The notes under the pieces are model-generated. The model was not told the DNA's origin and searched no databases. It saw only the letters and a list, made by a program, of their open reading frames with translations. A program made the position numbers and the translations under genes. From Micromonospora sp. LH3U1 (GTDB lineage: Bacteria > Actinomycetota > Actinomycetes > Mycobacteriales > Micromonosporaceae), in the NCBI RefSeq assembly GCF_028475105.1, contig NZ_CP116936.1, positions 3,657,501 through 3,721,500 of the forward strand: a stretch of DNA of 64,000 nt, written 5' to 3'. Numbering within the stretch: the first letter of the stretch is position 1; each line of letters starts with the position of its first letter. Shown here piece after piece: positions 8,355 through 16,621 of the stretch.

Positions 8355-8735
8355 TCAGCCTTCGGTGATCTTCTGATACGCGGCCGCCGTCAGCAACCCG
8401 TCCGTAGCCGTCGGATCATTCGGCGTGATCTCCACCAACCAACCCTCACCGTACGGATCAGTGTTGATCAGCTCAGGCGTGTCACCCAACGCCTCGTTGC
8501 GCGCCGCGACCGTACCGGCGACTGGCGCGTAAATCTCCGACACACTCTTGGTCGACTCGATCTCACCCAACGAATCGCCGGCCGCGACCACCGCACCCGC
8601 CTCGGGCAACTGCACGTACACGATGTCACCCAGCGCGTCCTGCGCGAAGTGCGTGATGCCGACCCGAATCGAAGCCGTGCCATCACCCGCCACCCACTCG
8701 TGCTCGGCGGTGTATCGCAGATCCTCGGGAATCAC
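8355..8735 (-). CDS. gcvH: Glycine cleavage system H protein
   Basis: The protein has 126 residues and is full length. It shows YTAEHEWV near the N-terminus and the lipoylation site GEIESTKSVSEIYAPVAGTV, where the central Lys carries lipoate. H protein shuttles the aminomethyl group between the P, T and L proteins, none of which is in this window. A GTG start with AAGGA upstream was chosen. It precedes the FHA gene, as in mycobacteria, with a 214-base gap that probably contains the FHA promoter. Confidence 0.95.
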   Translation of the reverse strand: MIPEDLRYTAEHEWVAGDGTASIRVGITHFAQDALGDIVYVQLPEAGAVVAAGDSLGEIESTKSVSEIYAPVAGTVAARNEALGDTPELINTDPYGEGWLVEITPNDPTATDGLLTAAAYQKITEG

Positions 8736-8759
8736 CAGACGCGTCCTTCATCCATCGGT

Positions 8760-8784
8760 GCCCCGGACCACCCGGGTCCGGGGC
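8760..8784 (-). terminator. Terminator hairpin downstream of the DUF881 operon
   Basis: GCCCCGGACC (8760-8769) pairs perfectly with GGTCCGGGGC (8775-8784) around a five-base loop. It lies between the last DUF881 gene and gcvH and would end the pgsA operon. Confidence 0.7.
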
Positions 8785-8795
8785 GGCCGCGCCGG

Positions 8796-9797
8796 TCAGG
8801 AGACCGGACGGGCGTGTTCCAACTTGATCGGCACGTGCAGCGCCGAAACCTCGGCAACCTCACGCTCCCCAAACGTCACGTTACCGCCGACACCCCGGAC
8901 CGACGCCACCACCCCACCAGGAATGTTCAACGCCGTACGCATCGTCGCCGGATCACCGATCACCGTGATCGTGAACGGCGCTGTCAACCGACGCCCCTCC
9001 ACCATCAACGACCCGTTGTCCCCATCGAGGAAGTACGTCGACGCGATGATCCGCACCGCCGCCCCGTCACCACCGGAAATCTGCATCGCCTCCGCGCCGG
9101 CACCCCGCAGCTCCTGCACCGCGTCCAGCACCCGGTTCGCCGAGATCGGCTTCGCACCAGCATCGAACTGCACCGTCAACCCCGGCCCAACCGCCGGCAA
9201 CGTACCCGCCAGGATGCCCAACTCGTCCGCCCGCCGCGTCGCCTCGTCCAACGCCGCCTGACGGCCCTGCTCACCCGAGGCCAACTGCCGCTGACTGTCC
9301 TCCAGGGCGCGGATGTCCTGCTGGAGACGGTTCTCCCGCGCATCCAGATCCGACAAAATCCGGACCAGGTCCTCCTGACGCGTCGCCGCCAACGTCGGAT
9401 CCGTCGACGTCGTCTTGAACTGCACCACCAGCGTGAAGCCCAGCAACGCCAACAACGCCACGATCATCACACTGGCCGTACTCCACCGCGACCGACCCGC
9501 CGCCACCGGACCCACCGAATCCCCGGCCGGCTCCGCCAACCCGTCGGAACTCGCCACCGGCTCCCCCGACCGCGACACCGCGCTCAGGTCCACCGTCGCA
9601 CCGTCGTCGACGCGCTCCACAGCAGGATCCTCGTGCGGACGCTCCGGCTCCGCGGGCTCCTGCGGGGCCAACGGGCTCAACTCGTCCGGATCCGGCGCAT
9701 CCGGCCGCGGATCCGGCTCACCCGCCGGCCCACCCGGCCGCACCGGACCCGCCGGCTGCGGCCACCCGGTCCCCGTGTCGGTCTGCTCGTCACTCAT
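8796..9797 (-). CDS. DUF881 membrane protein (Rv1825-type)
   Basis: The protein has 333 residues. A Pro/Asp/Glu-rich cytoplasmic N-terminus of about 105 residues is followed by one membrane helix (VMIVALLALLGFTLVVQF), a short coiled coil (ILSDLDARENRLQQDIRALE) and an extracytoplasmic DUF881 domain ending near residue 330. Mycobacterial homologues are cell-wall-associated; the biochemical role is not established. It is the last gene of the pgsA-DUF881-SBP-DUF881 operon. Confidence 0.9.
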   Translation of the reverse strand: MSDEQTDTGTGWPQPAGPVRPGGPAGEPDPRPDAPDPDELSPLAPQEPAEPERPHEDPAVERVDDGATVDLSAVSRSGEPVASSDGLAEPAGDSVGPVAAGRSRWSTASVMIVALLALLGFTLVVQFKTTSTDPTLAATRQEDLVRILSDLDARENRLQQDIRALEDSQRQLASGEQGRQAALDEATRRADELGILAGTLPAVGPGLTVQFDAGAKPISANRVLDAVQELRGAGAEAMQISGGDGAAVRIIASTYFLDGDNGSLMVEGRRLTAPFTITVIGDPATMRTALNIPGGVVASVRGVGGNVTFGEREVAEVSALHVPIKLEHARPVS

Positions 9798-9808
9798 CGC
9801 AACCCAAC

Positions 9809-10141
9809 CTACGCCCGGAACAGGTGCCGACGGATCGCCGCCACGTTGCCGAAGATGCGCACACCCAGCACGACGACCACACCGGTGGACAACTGCCCGC
9901 CCACCCCCAACTGGTCACCCAGATACACGATCAGACCAGCAACCAGCACATTCGAGATGAACGACACCACGAACTGCTTGTCGTCGAAGATGCGGTCCAA
10001 CCTGGCCCGCACACCACCGAACACCGCGTCCAACGCGGCCACCACCGCGATCGGCAGGTACGGCTGCAACGCCGCCGGCACCGTGGGATCAAGCCACACA
10101 CCGAGCACCACACCGGCGAGCAACGCCAGCACCGCGATCAT
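9809..10141 (-). CDS. Small basic protein (DUF1290/SbpA family, Rv1824-type)
   Basis: The protein has 110 residues and three hydrophobic helices (MIAVLALLAGVVLGVWLDP, YLPIAVVAALDAVFGGVRA, LVAGLIVYLGDQLG). It is related to the small basic protein encoded next to division genes in Gram-positive bacteria. The ATG overlaps the stop of the upstream DUF881 gene by four bases, with GGAGGTGG upstream. A role at the septum or in envelope assembly is inferred from context. Confidence 0.9.
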   Translation of the reverse strand: MIAVLALLAGVVLGVWLDPTVPAALQPYLPIAVVAALDAVFGGVRARLDRIFDDKQFVVSFISNVLVAGLIVYLGDQLGVGGQLSTGVVVVLGVRIFGNVAAIRRHLFRA

Positions 10142-11082
10142 CGGCCACCTCCGAAGGGGCTAACGGTCGTCGTCGGACCGGACGACCCGGGACTGCCGGA
10201 CCGGACACCCGACGCGGAAGGGCTCGGACTGACCGACGGCTTGGCGTAGCGTAGCTGCGGCTCCGCAGCCGCCGGCAGGGTGAGGTCGTCCGCCTCCCGC
10301 ACACCGAACGACAACCCGGTCTTCTGCGCGACCTCCCGCATCAGCGCAGCGTTACGGCTGTCCTCGAACGCGCGCCGCATCGAACCCGGCCCGATCGCCG
10401 ACACCTCGTACGGGCCGGTCACCGGCCGGAAATCCACCAGCATCGCCTCACCCGCCGACCGGATCGTCGACGTCGACGTCAACCGCTGCCCGTTGATGGC
10501 GATCGCCTCCGCGCCGGCACTCCACAACGCGTTCGCCACCCCCTGCAGGTCGCTGTAGAGCACCCGCGGCGGCCCCGCGCCGGCGCCGGTCACGGCGTCC
10601 GCGTTGTCCGGCGCGTCCGCCAACCGCACCACCACACCATCGCCGCGCACCCGACCCAGCCCGGTGCTCGCCTCCAGGCTCCGCAGCCGCGCTGCTGCCG
10701 ACCCGCTCAACGCCGCGTCCCGCTGCCGACTGACCTCTTCGCGCAGCTGGTCCGCTCGCGTGGACAACCGATCGGTCTGGCTCTCCCGGTCCTTGATCTG
10801 CGTCACCAGACCGGAGCGGGCCTGGCTGCGCCCAGGTTCGTCCGCCATCGTCTGCCGGTACGCGACCGCGAACAGGAAACCGAGCAGCACCGCCACGACC
10901 AGGCTGACCGACCGTGCCGACCAGGCACGCCACCCCCGGGTCGGCTCGCTGGACGCCGACCGCCGTCGAGCAGCCGCCGCGTCCGCGTACCCCGGGTCCA
11001 GTGGGTTGCGAAACAGTTCGGTGAGGAAGTCCGGCGCGTACACCCGGTCCTGGCGGGGCTTACCGGGCTGTGGGGCGCTCAC
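10138..11082 (-). CDS. DUF881 membrane protein (Rv1823-type)
   Basis: The protein has 314 residues: a cytoplasmic N-terminus, one membrane helix (SVSLVVAVLLGFLFAVAYRQ), a coiled coil (TDRLSTRADQLREEVSRQRD) and the DUF881 domain, then a Ser/Gly-rich tail. The GTG at 11082 overlaps the pgsA stop by four bases. It is a paralogue of the gene two positions downstream; such a pair flanking the small basic protein is the conserved mycobacterial arrangement. Confidence 0.9.
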   Translation of the reverse strand: MSAPQPGKPRQDRVYAPDFLTELFRNPLDPGYADAAAARRRSASSEPTRGWRAWSARSVSLVVAVLLGFLFAVAYRQTMADEPGRSQARSGLVTQIKDRESQTDRLSTRADQLREEVSRQRDAALSGSAAARLRSLEASTGLGRVRGDGVVVRLADAPDNADAVTGAGAGPPRVLYSDLQGVANALWSAGAEAIAINGQRLTSTSTIRSAGEAMLVDFRPVTGPYEVSAIGPGSMRRAFEDSRNAALMREVAQKTGLSFGVREADDLTLPAAAEPQLRYAKPSVSPSPSASGVRSGSPGSSGPTTTVSPFGGGR

Positions 11083-11711
11083 GCCGCCGCTCCCGAGCCG
11101 CGCGCCGCGCGCACCAGCCGTGCCGCCTGTACGACGTACATCCCGCCGGCCACCCAGTAGAGCACCAACCCCCACCAGGCCAACCCCCAGCCGATGGCAC
11201 TCGCTGCCGTCGCCACGTCGGTCGCCGCGGTGGCCAACAGCAGCACCGGGAACGCCGCGAGCAGCAGGAACGTGGCGGTCTTGCCGACGTAGTGCACCGG
11301 CGGCGGCCCGTACCCGAAGCGACGCAGCACCGCCAGGGACCCGAGCAGGAGCAGTTCACGGGCCAGCAGCGCCGCCGTGAACTGCCACGGCACCACCTCC
11401 CGTGCGGTGAAGGCGACCAGGGTGGCGAGGATGTAGAGCCGATCGGCCAGCGGGTCGAGCAGCTCCCCGAGTCGGCTCACCTGGTGCAGACGGCGGGCGA
11501 TCCAACCGTCGACCCAGTCGGTGGTGCCGCCGATGGCAAGCACGACGAGCGCCGCCACGTCGGCCCGCGCGACCAGGAACAGGTAGAGGAAGATCGGCAC
11601 GCCCAGCAGACGTCCGAAGCTGATCAGGTTGGGCAGGGTGAGCACCTGGTTGCCGGGGGTCTGGTCGTCGATGTCCCGCGGTTGCTCTGCCCGAGCCGGC
11701 CGACGCGACAC
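11079..11711 (-). CDS. pgsA: CDP-alcohol phosphatidyltransferase, PgsA-type
   Basis: The protein has 210 residues. It carries the family signature D-x2-DG-x2-AR-x8-G-x3-D-x3-D in TTDWVDGWIARR followed by GELLDPLADRL, and about six membrane helices. The reaction joins CDP-diacylglycerol to an alcohol, probably glycerol-3-phosphate, giving phosphatidylglycerophosphate; the alcohol cannot be read from sequence. The GTG at 11711 has AAGGAGG five bases upstream, so the longer upstream frame is excluded. It is the first gene of an operon with the DUF881 proteins. Confidence 0.9.
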   Translation of the reverse strand: MSRRPARAEQPRDIDDQTPGNQVLTLPNLISFGRLLGVPIFLYLFLVARADVAALVVLAIGGTTDWVDGWIARRLHQVSRLGELLDPLADRLYILATLVAFTAREVVPWQFTAALLARELLLLGSLAVLRRFGYGPPPVHYVGKTATFLLLAAFPVLLLATAATDVATAASAIGWGLAWWGLVLYWVAGGMYVVQAARLVRAARGSGAAA

Positions 11712-11832
11712 CGATCCTCCTTCACGGCACGGGCCCCCGGCCGACGCGGGGCGCGGCTGAGGGTCGTACGCGCTGTCGGGCCGGCCACCGCCGGCTCCCC
11801 TGCGGCCCCGGGCGGGGCCCCTTCCCCTGATG

Positions 11833-11861
11833 CGGCCCGCGATCTCGATGATCGCGGGCCG
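11833..11861 (-). promoter_or_regulatory. 12-bp perfect stem in the pgsA leader
   Basis: CGGCCCGCGATC (11833-11844) pairs perfectly with GATCGCGGGCCG (11850-11861) around TCGAT. It lies about 120 bases before pgsA and 140 after the MarR gene, so it could be a terminator without a T-run, a leader attenuator or an operator. Confidence 0.5.
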
Positions 11862-11972
11862 GGTAAGTGCGCTGTCACTATATCGGGCTTCCCTCGGCTT
11901 CCCGGGTGCCGCCAGGCGGCCTCCGGTGCGGCGGTGTCGCATTGTGGCGTGGATCACCACGCGTAGAGCGTC

Positions 11973-11984
11973 CTAGGATACTAG
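11973..11984 (-). promoter_or_regulatory. CTAG-N4-CTAG dyad upstream of pgsA
   Basis: CTAGGATACTAG forms an imperfect inverted repeat in an otherwise G+C-rich gap just after the MarR stop. Read toward pgsA it contains TAGTAT, a possible -10 element. It is a candidate promoter with an overlapping operator; no -35 is convincing. Confidence 0.35.
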
Positions 11985-12001
11985 TGGAAGGCGGGTGGCG
12001 C

Positions 12002-12526
12002 TCAGGCCGTCTGGACCGCGGAATCGGTCTGCTGCTCGGGCACCGGCTGGGTCGCCGCCCGAGCGAACGCGACCAACGCCAGCAACAGGTCATGCTGCAT
12101 CCGCGCCGGCATCCGATCCAGCACCGCCTGCACCGCGCGCTGCCGCCGCTCGGCCAACTCCCCCAACAGGGTCAACGCGGCGGCGGTCGGCACCAACCGC
12201 ACCTCACGCCGATCCCGTGGATCGGCCACCCGGCGCAACAGCCCGGTCGCCTCGAGCCGGTCGCAGAGGCGGCTCGCCGACGAGGGCACCACGTCCAGCA
12301 GCTCCGCCAACCCGTTGACATTTGTCTCCTGCCGGCTGCTGATCAGCGTCAGCACCCGCAGCTGGGTGGGCGGCACCTGGGGTCGCGACGACGCCGAGTC
12401 GAGGACGGCGATCAGTGTCTCGGCAGCCACGTCGATCGCCGCGGCGAGATCCGCAGATCGCTCCACCCGATGTCCCCTGCCGTCGTCGCGCGGATGGCCG
12501 CCCAACGGAGCGGCGGCGACCCTCAC
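12002..12526 (-). CDS. MarR-family transcriptional regulator
   Basis: The protein has 174 residues. The winged helix covers VPPTQLRVLTLI, VNGLAELLDVVPSSASRLCD (recognition helix) and the wing VADPRDRREVRLVPT; the flanking helices form the dimer interface. The GTG at 12526 overlaps the phosphatase stop by four bases (GTGA). A second GTG at 12466 with AGGGGA six bases upstream would give 154 residues and is equally plausible. It is co-transcribed with the phosphatase and probably binds the dyad at 13719-13736. Confidence 0.9.
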   Translation of the reverse strand: MRVAAAPLGGHPRDDGRGHRVERSADLAAAIDVAAETLIAVLDSASSRPQVPPTQLRVLTLISSRQETNVNGLAELLDVVPSSASRLCDRLEATGLLRRVADPRDRREVRLVPTAAALTLLGELAERRQRAVQAVLDRMPARMQHDLLLALVAFARAATQPVPEQQTDSAVQTA

Positions 12527-13701
12527 CCGCTGCTCCGTTCACGCGGACCGTGCCAGTCCAGACAGACCACGACAGCGTCGTCGCGCAGATCGGAGTCCGC
12601 GTGGTAGGCATGCAGTTCGCGCATCACCGTACCAACCGCTTCGGCTGGCGGCTGCAAGCGCGTGGCGCGCAGGGAACGTGCCATCACTCGCTGCCCGTAC
12701 GGCTCCTGGCCCGGCGGCTCGGCGGCCCACACCCCGTCGCTGACCACGAAGAGGCGATCACCCGGCGCGAGGTGCAGCTCCTGCAACTCGTAGCGGGTCT
12801 CCGCGAACATGCCCAGCGGCAGCTGCTGATCCAGCTTCATCGGCTCCACCACGGACCCGCGCATCCGCAGCATGTGCGGAGATCCCGCGTCGACCGCCCG
12901 GACCCGGCCGGTGCGAGTGTCCACCTCGAGCAGCAGAGTGGCCACGGACCGGCGGCCCCGGTGCTGGTAGAAGACCGTGTCCGAGGCAAGCTCGGCCTGC
13001 TCCACCAGGCCCCCACCGGAGCGACGCGCGTTGCGCATCGCGTTGACCGTGACGGCGGTCAGCATCGACGCGGCCAGGCCACTGCCCTCGCCGTTGAGCA
13101 CCGTCAGGGTGAGACGGTCGCCGTCCAGGGACCAGTCGAAGTGGTCACCACCCACCGTGTACGCCGGCTCGAGCTGGCCGGCCAGATCGAACGCGTGGTG
13201 CGCCACACTGCGACCGGGCAGCAGGTCCCACTGCATCTCGGCGGCCATCGTCAGTCGCTCGCGACGGCGGGCCCGCCGGTAGCGGTCGGTCTCCCGGTCC
13301 GCCGCACGCATCGCCACCGCCAGGGCACCGGCGATGTCCGTCGCGCGGCCGGTGACGGCCGGACCCGGTACGGCGGGCAGCTCGATCAGCAGCACACCAA
13401 GCCGCTCCCCCCACACCGTCAACGGCAGGTAGAGACGGCAAGGGCCTTCGGCGGCGATATCGCGCACCGGTTGCTGGCTGCTGAAGCAGCGCTGCGCCAC
13501 GGTGTGGCAGGCCAGGAACCCGGCCGCCGGCAGATCCGGATCCAGCACCGGCCAGAGCCCGCTGATCCGGTAGTCGGCGACGAACACGTCGGTGCGCAGC
13601 GCGCCCATCGTCGACCGGATCGCCCGGTCCGCCGCCTCTGCCAACTGATCGGGCGGGGCCTCGCGCAGCGCGCGCGACACCCCGTCCGGCGCGTCCACCA
13701 T
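12523..13701 (-). CDS. GAF-like/SpoIIE-type PP2C phosphatase
   Basis: The protein has 392 residues. An N-terminal sensor-like region (residues about 20-165, GAF-like) is joined by an Arg-rich helix to a SpoIIE/RsbU phosphatase domain: AAEMQWDLLPGRS, YTVGGDHFDWSLDGDRL, VLNGEGSGLAASMLTA, DRLFVVSDGVWA and RDDAVVVCL. Such enzymes dephosphorylate anti-anti-sigma factors in partner-switching pathways; no anti-sigma partner lies nearby. The usual GD metal site appears as GGDHF; G-E replaces G-H/D in NGEGSG. The ATG has GGGAGG seven bases upstream. Confidence 0.88.
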   Translation of the reverse strand: MVDAPDGVSRALREAPPDQLAEAADRAIRSTMGALRTDVFVADYRISGLWPVLDPDLPAAGFLACHTVAQRCFSSQQPVRDIAAEGPCRLYLPLTVWGERLGVLLIELPAVPGPAVTGRATDIAGALAVAMRAADRETDRYRRARRRERLTMAAEMQWDLLPGRSVAHHAFDLAGQLEPAYTVGGDHFDWSLDGDRLTLTVLNGEGSGLAASMLTAVTVNAMRNARRSGGGLVEQAELASDTVFYQHRGRRSVATLLLEVDTRTGRVRAVDAGSPHMLRMRGSVVEPMKLDQQLPLGMFAETRYELQELHLAPGDRLFVVSDGVWAAEPPGQEPYGQRVMARSLRATRLQPPAEAVGTVMRELHAYHADSDLRDDAVVVCLDWHGPRERSSG

Positions 13702-13718
13702 GGTCGTCCTCCCCCGAA

Positions 13719-13736
13719 GCTTGCTATACGGCAAGC
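13719..13736 (-). promoter_or_regulatory. Predicted MarR operator at the phosphatase promoter
   Basis: GCTTGC-TATACG-GCAAGC is a perfect six-base inverted repeat just upstream of the ribosome-binding site. The spacer contains TATA-like sequence that may form the -10 box, so a repressor bound here would block transcription. Binding by the co-operonic MarR protein is inferred. Confidence 0.6.
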
Positions 13737-13772
13737 ATCATACGGACGCCTCCGAACGACGAACCCGCGCGG

Positions 13773-14519
13773 TCAGTCACCACCCCGGGCGGCGAGCACG
13801 CCATGGAACGCGTCGGGCACCTGCGCCGGCGGACCCTCCGGTCGCCACTGGGTGACCGGGACGATCCCGTCCGCCGTCGGCGCCCACCGACCCAGCAGCG
13901 GCGCGAACGCCGCCGGTGGACGCATCCGGAACTGCGGCCCCATCATCGCCAGCGCCTGCGGGTGCCCCGCCAGCTCCTCGGTGTCGAAGTCCACGGCGAG
14001 CAGGCTGCCCGGCGCCGCTGCGGCGTACAGCTCGTCGAGGGTACGGGTCAACGTGGCGTCGTCGAGGAACGCTGCGAGCCCGAGAAAGACGACCCCGACC
14101 GGCCGCCGGCCCCAACCCGGAACGAAACGGTGCAGCTGCGCCGGGTCGACCGTGCCGATGTCGGTCGCGTCACCGAAGCCGTAGCCGGCCCGGTCGCTGC
14201 CGGCGAGGACGCTCTGCCCCAGCCGGATCGTCACCGGGTCGACATCGGTGTAGAGCACGGTCGCGTCGGTGGCGACCTCGTGCACGTTGCCCATCGTGGG
14301 CACCCCGGCGCCGAACACCAGGAAAGCGTCCACGCCCTGCCCGGCCATGGCCCGCACCGCCCGGCCGAGGAACGCCCGCAGCTCCCGGAAAACCGGCGCG
14401 CACGGCCCGTACGCCTGCTCGAACGCCCCCGCGGCGGCCACGTCGACGGGGAAGTGGCGCGCCCCGCCGAGCCAAAAGTCGATCATGCGCGCGGTGCTCG
14501 GCTGGTCTGGTTCACCCAT
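13773..14519 (-). CDS. SAM-dependent methyltransferase, DUF574 family
   Basis: The protein has 248 residues. It shows the family N-terminus PSTARMIDFWLGGARHFPVD, the SAM-site region FLVFGAGVPTMGNVHEVA followed by VLYTDVDPV, and FLGLAAFLDD. This family (PF04672) is expanded in actinobacteria and of unknown substrate. The usual DxGxG of motif I reads as V-F-G-A-G here. The ATG at 14519 has GGAGGGG ten bases upstream. It is divergent from the Usp gene across 115 bases. Confidence 0.88.
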   Translation of the reverse strand: MGEPDQPSTARMIDFWLGGARHFPVDVAAAGAFEQAYGPCAPVFRELRAFLGRAVRAMAGQGVDAFLVFGAGVPTMGNVHEVATDATVLYTDVDPVTIRLGQSVLAGSDRAGYGFGDATDIGTVDPAQLHRFVPGWGRRPVGVVFLGLAAFLDDATLTRTLDELYAAAAPGSLLAVDFDTEELAGHPQALAMMGPQFRMRPPAAFAPLLGRWAPTADGIVPVTQWRPEGPPAQVPDAFHGVLAARGGD

Positions 14520-14634
14520 CGACGACGCCCCTCCCCGGCCGGTCGTCGCCAGCGTACCGACCGGGGAGCGCTCCGCGGTATCACGGCGCGACGGCGTCTC
14601 CGCCCGCGATACTGGCCCCGGCGGGAGGTGGGCG

Positions 14635-15516
14635 GTGAACTCGGCGAACAGCGCGGCGGTGGTGGTCGGCGTGGACGGCTCGGAGACGGCGCTGCGCGCC
14701 GTACGCCTCGCCGCCACGGAGGCGGCGCGCCGGCATCGGCCACTGCGGGTCGTACACGGCTTCATCTGGCCGCTGCTGCACGTGCCGGTCTCCCCCGCCC
14801 CCGATGCGCCGCCCGGAGGTGGGCTGCGCCACCGTGCCGAGGAGCTCGTCGAGGCCGCGGTGAACGAGGCCGAGGCGACCGCTCCCGGACTGTCCATCTC
14901 CGGCGAGATCATCGACGGTGAGGCCGCCGCCGTGCTGGTGGGCGAATCCCCCACCGCCGCGCTCATCGTGCTCGGCGACCGCGGTTTGGGTGGTTTCACC
15001 GCGCTGGTGGTCGGCTCGGTGGCGGTGCAGGTCGCCGCGTACGCCGACTGCCCGGTGCTGGTGGTCCGCGGCGAGCAACGACCCGACGAACCGGTACTGG
15101 TCGCGGTGGACGGTTCGGAGGCCTCCCGGCTGGCGGCCGACTTCGCCGCCGAGACCGCCGTGTCGCGCGGCGTGCCGCTGGTGGCGGTGCACGCCTACCG
15201 GCACCCGGGCAGCAGCGGCCCGGGCGACATGCAACCCCTGGTGTACGACGAGGCGAAGCTGCACGGCGAGCAGGAGCGGATGCTCGCCGGGTGGCTGACC
15301 GGGCTGACCGAGGACCACCGGGAACTGCGGCTGACCTGCCGGGCGGTACGAGGCCGCCCTGGTGCCGTGCTCGCCGAGGCGTCCCGCACCGCCCAACTGG
15401 TGGTCGTCGGTGGGCAGGGGCGCGGCGAGGTGACCGGGTTGCTGCTGGGGTCGGTGAGTCAGTCGGTGCTGCACCACGCGCAGTGCCCGGTCGCCGTGGT
15501 CCGCGCGCCCCACTAG
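14635..15516 (+). CDS. Tandem universal stress protein
   Basis: The protein has 293 residues: two Usp domains (about 1-145 and 150-293). Each has the ATP-binding G-x2-G-x9-G-S pattern (GDRGLGGFTALVVGS; GGQGRGEVTGLLLGS) and starts with VVGVDGSETA or LVAVDGSEAS. Tandem Usp proteins of this type respond to hypoxia or stationary phase in actinobacteria. The GTG start follows GGGAGG by six bases. Confidence 0.94.
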   Translation: MNSANSAAVVVGVDGSETALRAVRLAATEAARRHRPLRVVHGFIWPLLHVPVSPAPDAPPGGGLRHRAEELVEAAVNEAEATAPGLSISGEIIDGEAAAVLVGESPTAALIVLGDRGLGGFTALVVGSVAVQVAAYADCPVLVVRGEQRPDEPVLVAVDGSEASRLAADFAAETAVSRGVPLVAVHAYRHPGSSGPGDMQPLVYDEAKLHGEQERMLAGWLTGLTEDHRELRLTCRAVRGRPGAVLAEASRTAQLVVVGGQGRGEVTGLLLGSVSQSVLHHAQCPVAVVRAPH

Positions 15517-15604
15517 GGCGCGGGGTTGGCCCGTGGCGAGACGGGTAGACGGCCGCGGTACGCCGATGGCAGCAGGTACCCCAGACCGACCAAGGAGGCA
15601 GCAG

Positions 15605-15817
15605 ATGCCAGGACCACGGCCGGGCAGTAACGCGTACGACAAGCAGCGGGCGCGGTTGCGCAACGCGATCGACGACTCCGGACGCCGGGTGCCCGACGGT
15701 AAGGCCAACCAGGTCGCCAACAGGATCCTCCAGGAGGATCGGGGACAACGGGGCGTGGTGCGCGGCGACCGCACGTACGGCCCCAAGAGCGAGCGCGAAC
15801 CGGGCGACCCGAAGTGA
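15605..15817 (+). CDS. Small basic hydrophilic protein
   Basis: The protein has 70 residues, rich in Arg/Lys/Asp, beginning MPGPRPGSNAYDKQRARLRN and containing ANQVANRILQEDRG. It resembles small actinobacterial proteins sometimes labelled plasmid stabilisation proteins, but nothing here supports that activity. The ATG has AAGGAGG seven bases upstream. It is followed closely by a membrane protein gene, so the two are probably one transcript. Confidence 0.75.
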   Translation: MPGPRPGSNAYDKQRARLRNAIDDSGRRVPDGKANQVANRILQEDRGQRGVVRGDRTYGPKSEREPGDPK

Positions 15818-15828
15818 GGAGGGTCGAC

Positions 15829-16290
15829 GTGGCCGACGGCGCCATCGCTGGCGCCGTCGGCAGCACCGCGCTGAACGTGGTCAGCTACCTCGACATGGCG
15901 CTGCGGGCACGGCCGGAGAGCGACGTCCCGCAGGAGACCGTCGACCGGCTGGCCGGGATCGCGCACGTGGACCTGGGGTCCGGGGACCAGGCGGCGAACC
16001 GCCGCTCGGGCCTCGGGCCCCTGATCGGCTACGGGCTGGGCATCGCGGCGGGCGTCGCGTTCGCGCTCTACGCCGGTGGTCGGCGCCAGCCTCTGCCGAT
16101 GGCCACCGGCCTGCTCGGCGCCGGCGTCATGACCATGACCGACGGGTCGATCACCGCGCTCGGGATCAGTGACCCGCGCACGTGGCGGCGCTCCGACTGG
16201 ATCTCCGACATCATTCCGCACCTCGCGTACGGGCTGACGGCCGCCGCCACCTGGAACAGGTTGCGGCGGCCGTCAGGCCGCGGTCGCTAG
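15829..16290 (+). CDS. Uncharacterised membrane protein
   Basis: The protein has 153 residues, with hydrophobic stretches near residues 5-22 (GAIAGAVGSTALNVVSYLD), 65-85 (LIGYGLGIAAGVAFALYAGG) and 90-105, and a conserved-looking ISDPRTWRRSDWISDIIPHL. An upstream GTG at 15814 overlaps the previous stop, but AGGAGG at 15817-15822 is ideally spaced for the GTG at 15829, so I chose that. Function is unknown. Confidence 0.75.
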   Translation: MADGAIAGAVGSTALNVVSYLDMALRARPESDVPQETVDRLAGIAHVDLGSGDQAANRRSGLGPLIGYGLGIAAGVAFALYAGGRRQPLPMATGLLGAGVMTMTDGSITALGISDPRTWRRSDWISDIIPHLAYGLTAAATWNRLRRPSGRGR

Positions 16291-16488
16291 TTAGCGGGTG
16301 TCGTCCTCGGCCACCGGCTCACCGGCCGGGCCGTACGGCGACACCTGCCCCTTGGGCACCGGCCGACCCTCGTCGCCGCGCGACGAGCCGCGGTTGAGCG
16401 GGTGCCCGGTGGGCTTGGGCCCCTTGCTGTCCTGACTGGTGGCTCCCTTGGCGTTGCGCCGGAGCTCCTCCTGCTGCGGGTTGACCAC
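16291..16488 (-). CDS. Small hydrophilic protein
   Basis: The protein has 65 residues with no hydrophobic segment, starting VVNPQQEELRRNAKGATSQD and rich in Gly/Pro/Lys. The GTG has GGAGGGAG upstream. Its stop codon abuts the stop of the convergent membrane protein gene with no bases between. It has the look of a stress-related small protein, but no family is recognised. Confidence 0.65.
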   Translation of the reverse strand: MVNPQQEELRRNAKGATSQDSKGPKPTGHPLNRGSSRGDEGRPVPKGQVSPYGPAGEPVAEDDTR

Positions 16489-16621
16489 GGGTGTCTCCCT
16501 CCGGATACGGCAGGCGGCATCGACCGCCTCCCCCGCCGGCATACCCGCCCGCCCCGGCGGCATTCCGGCCCCGGGCACCGGCGCGACGGCTAGCGGGGCA
16601 CGGACTGGGTACCCGGTCGGC

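Noticed and set aside
14581..16221. A long minus-strand frame over the Usp and membrane-protein genes
   Set aside because: The plus strand holds clear Usp motifs and ribosome-binding sites; the minus frame is a base-composition artefact.
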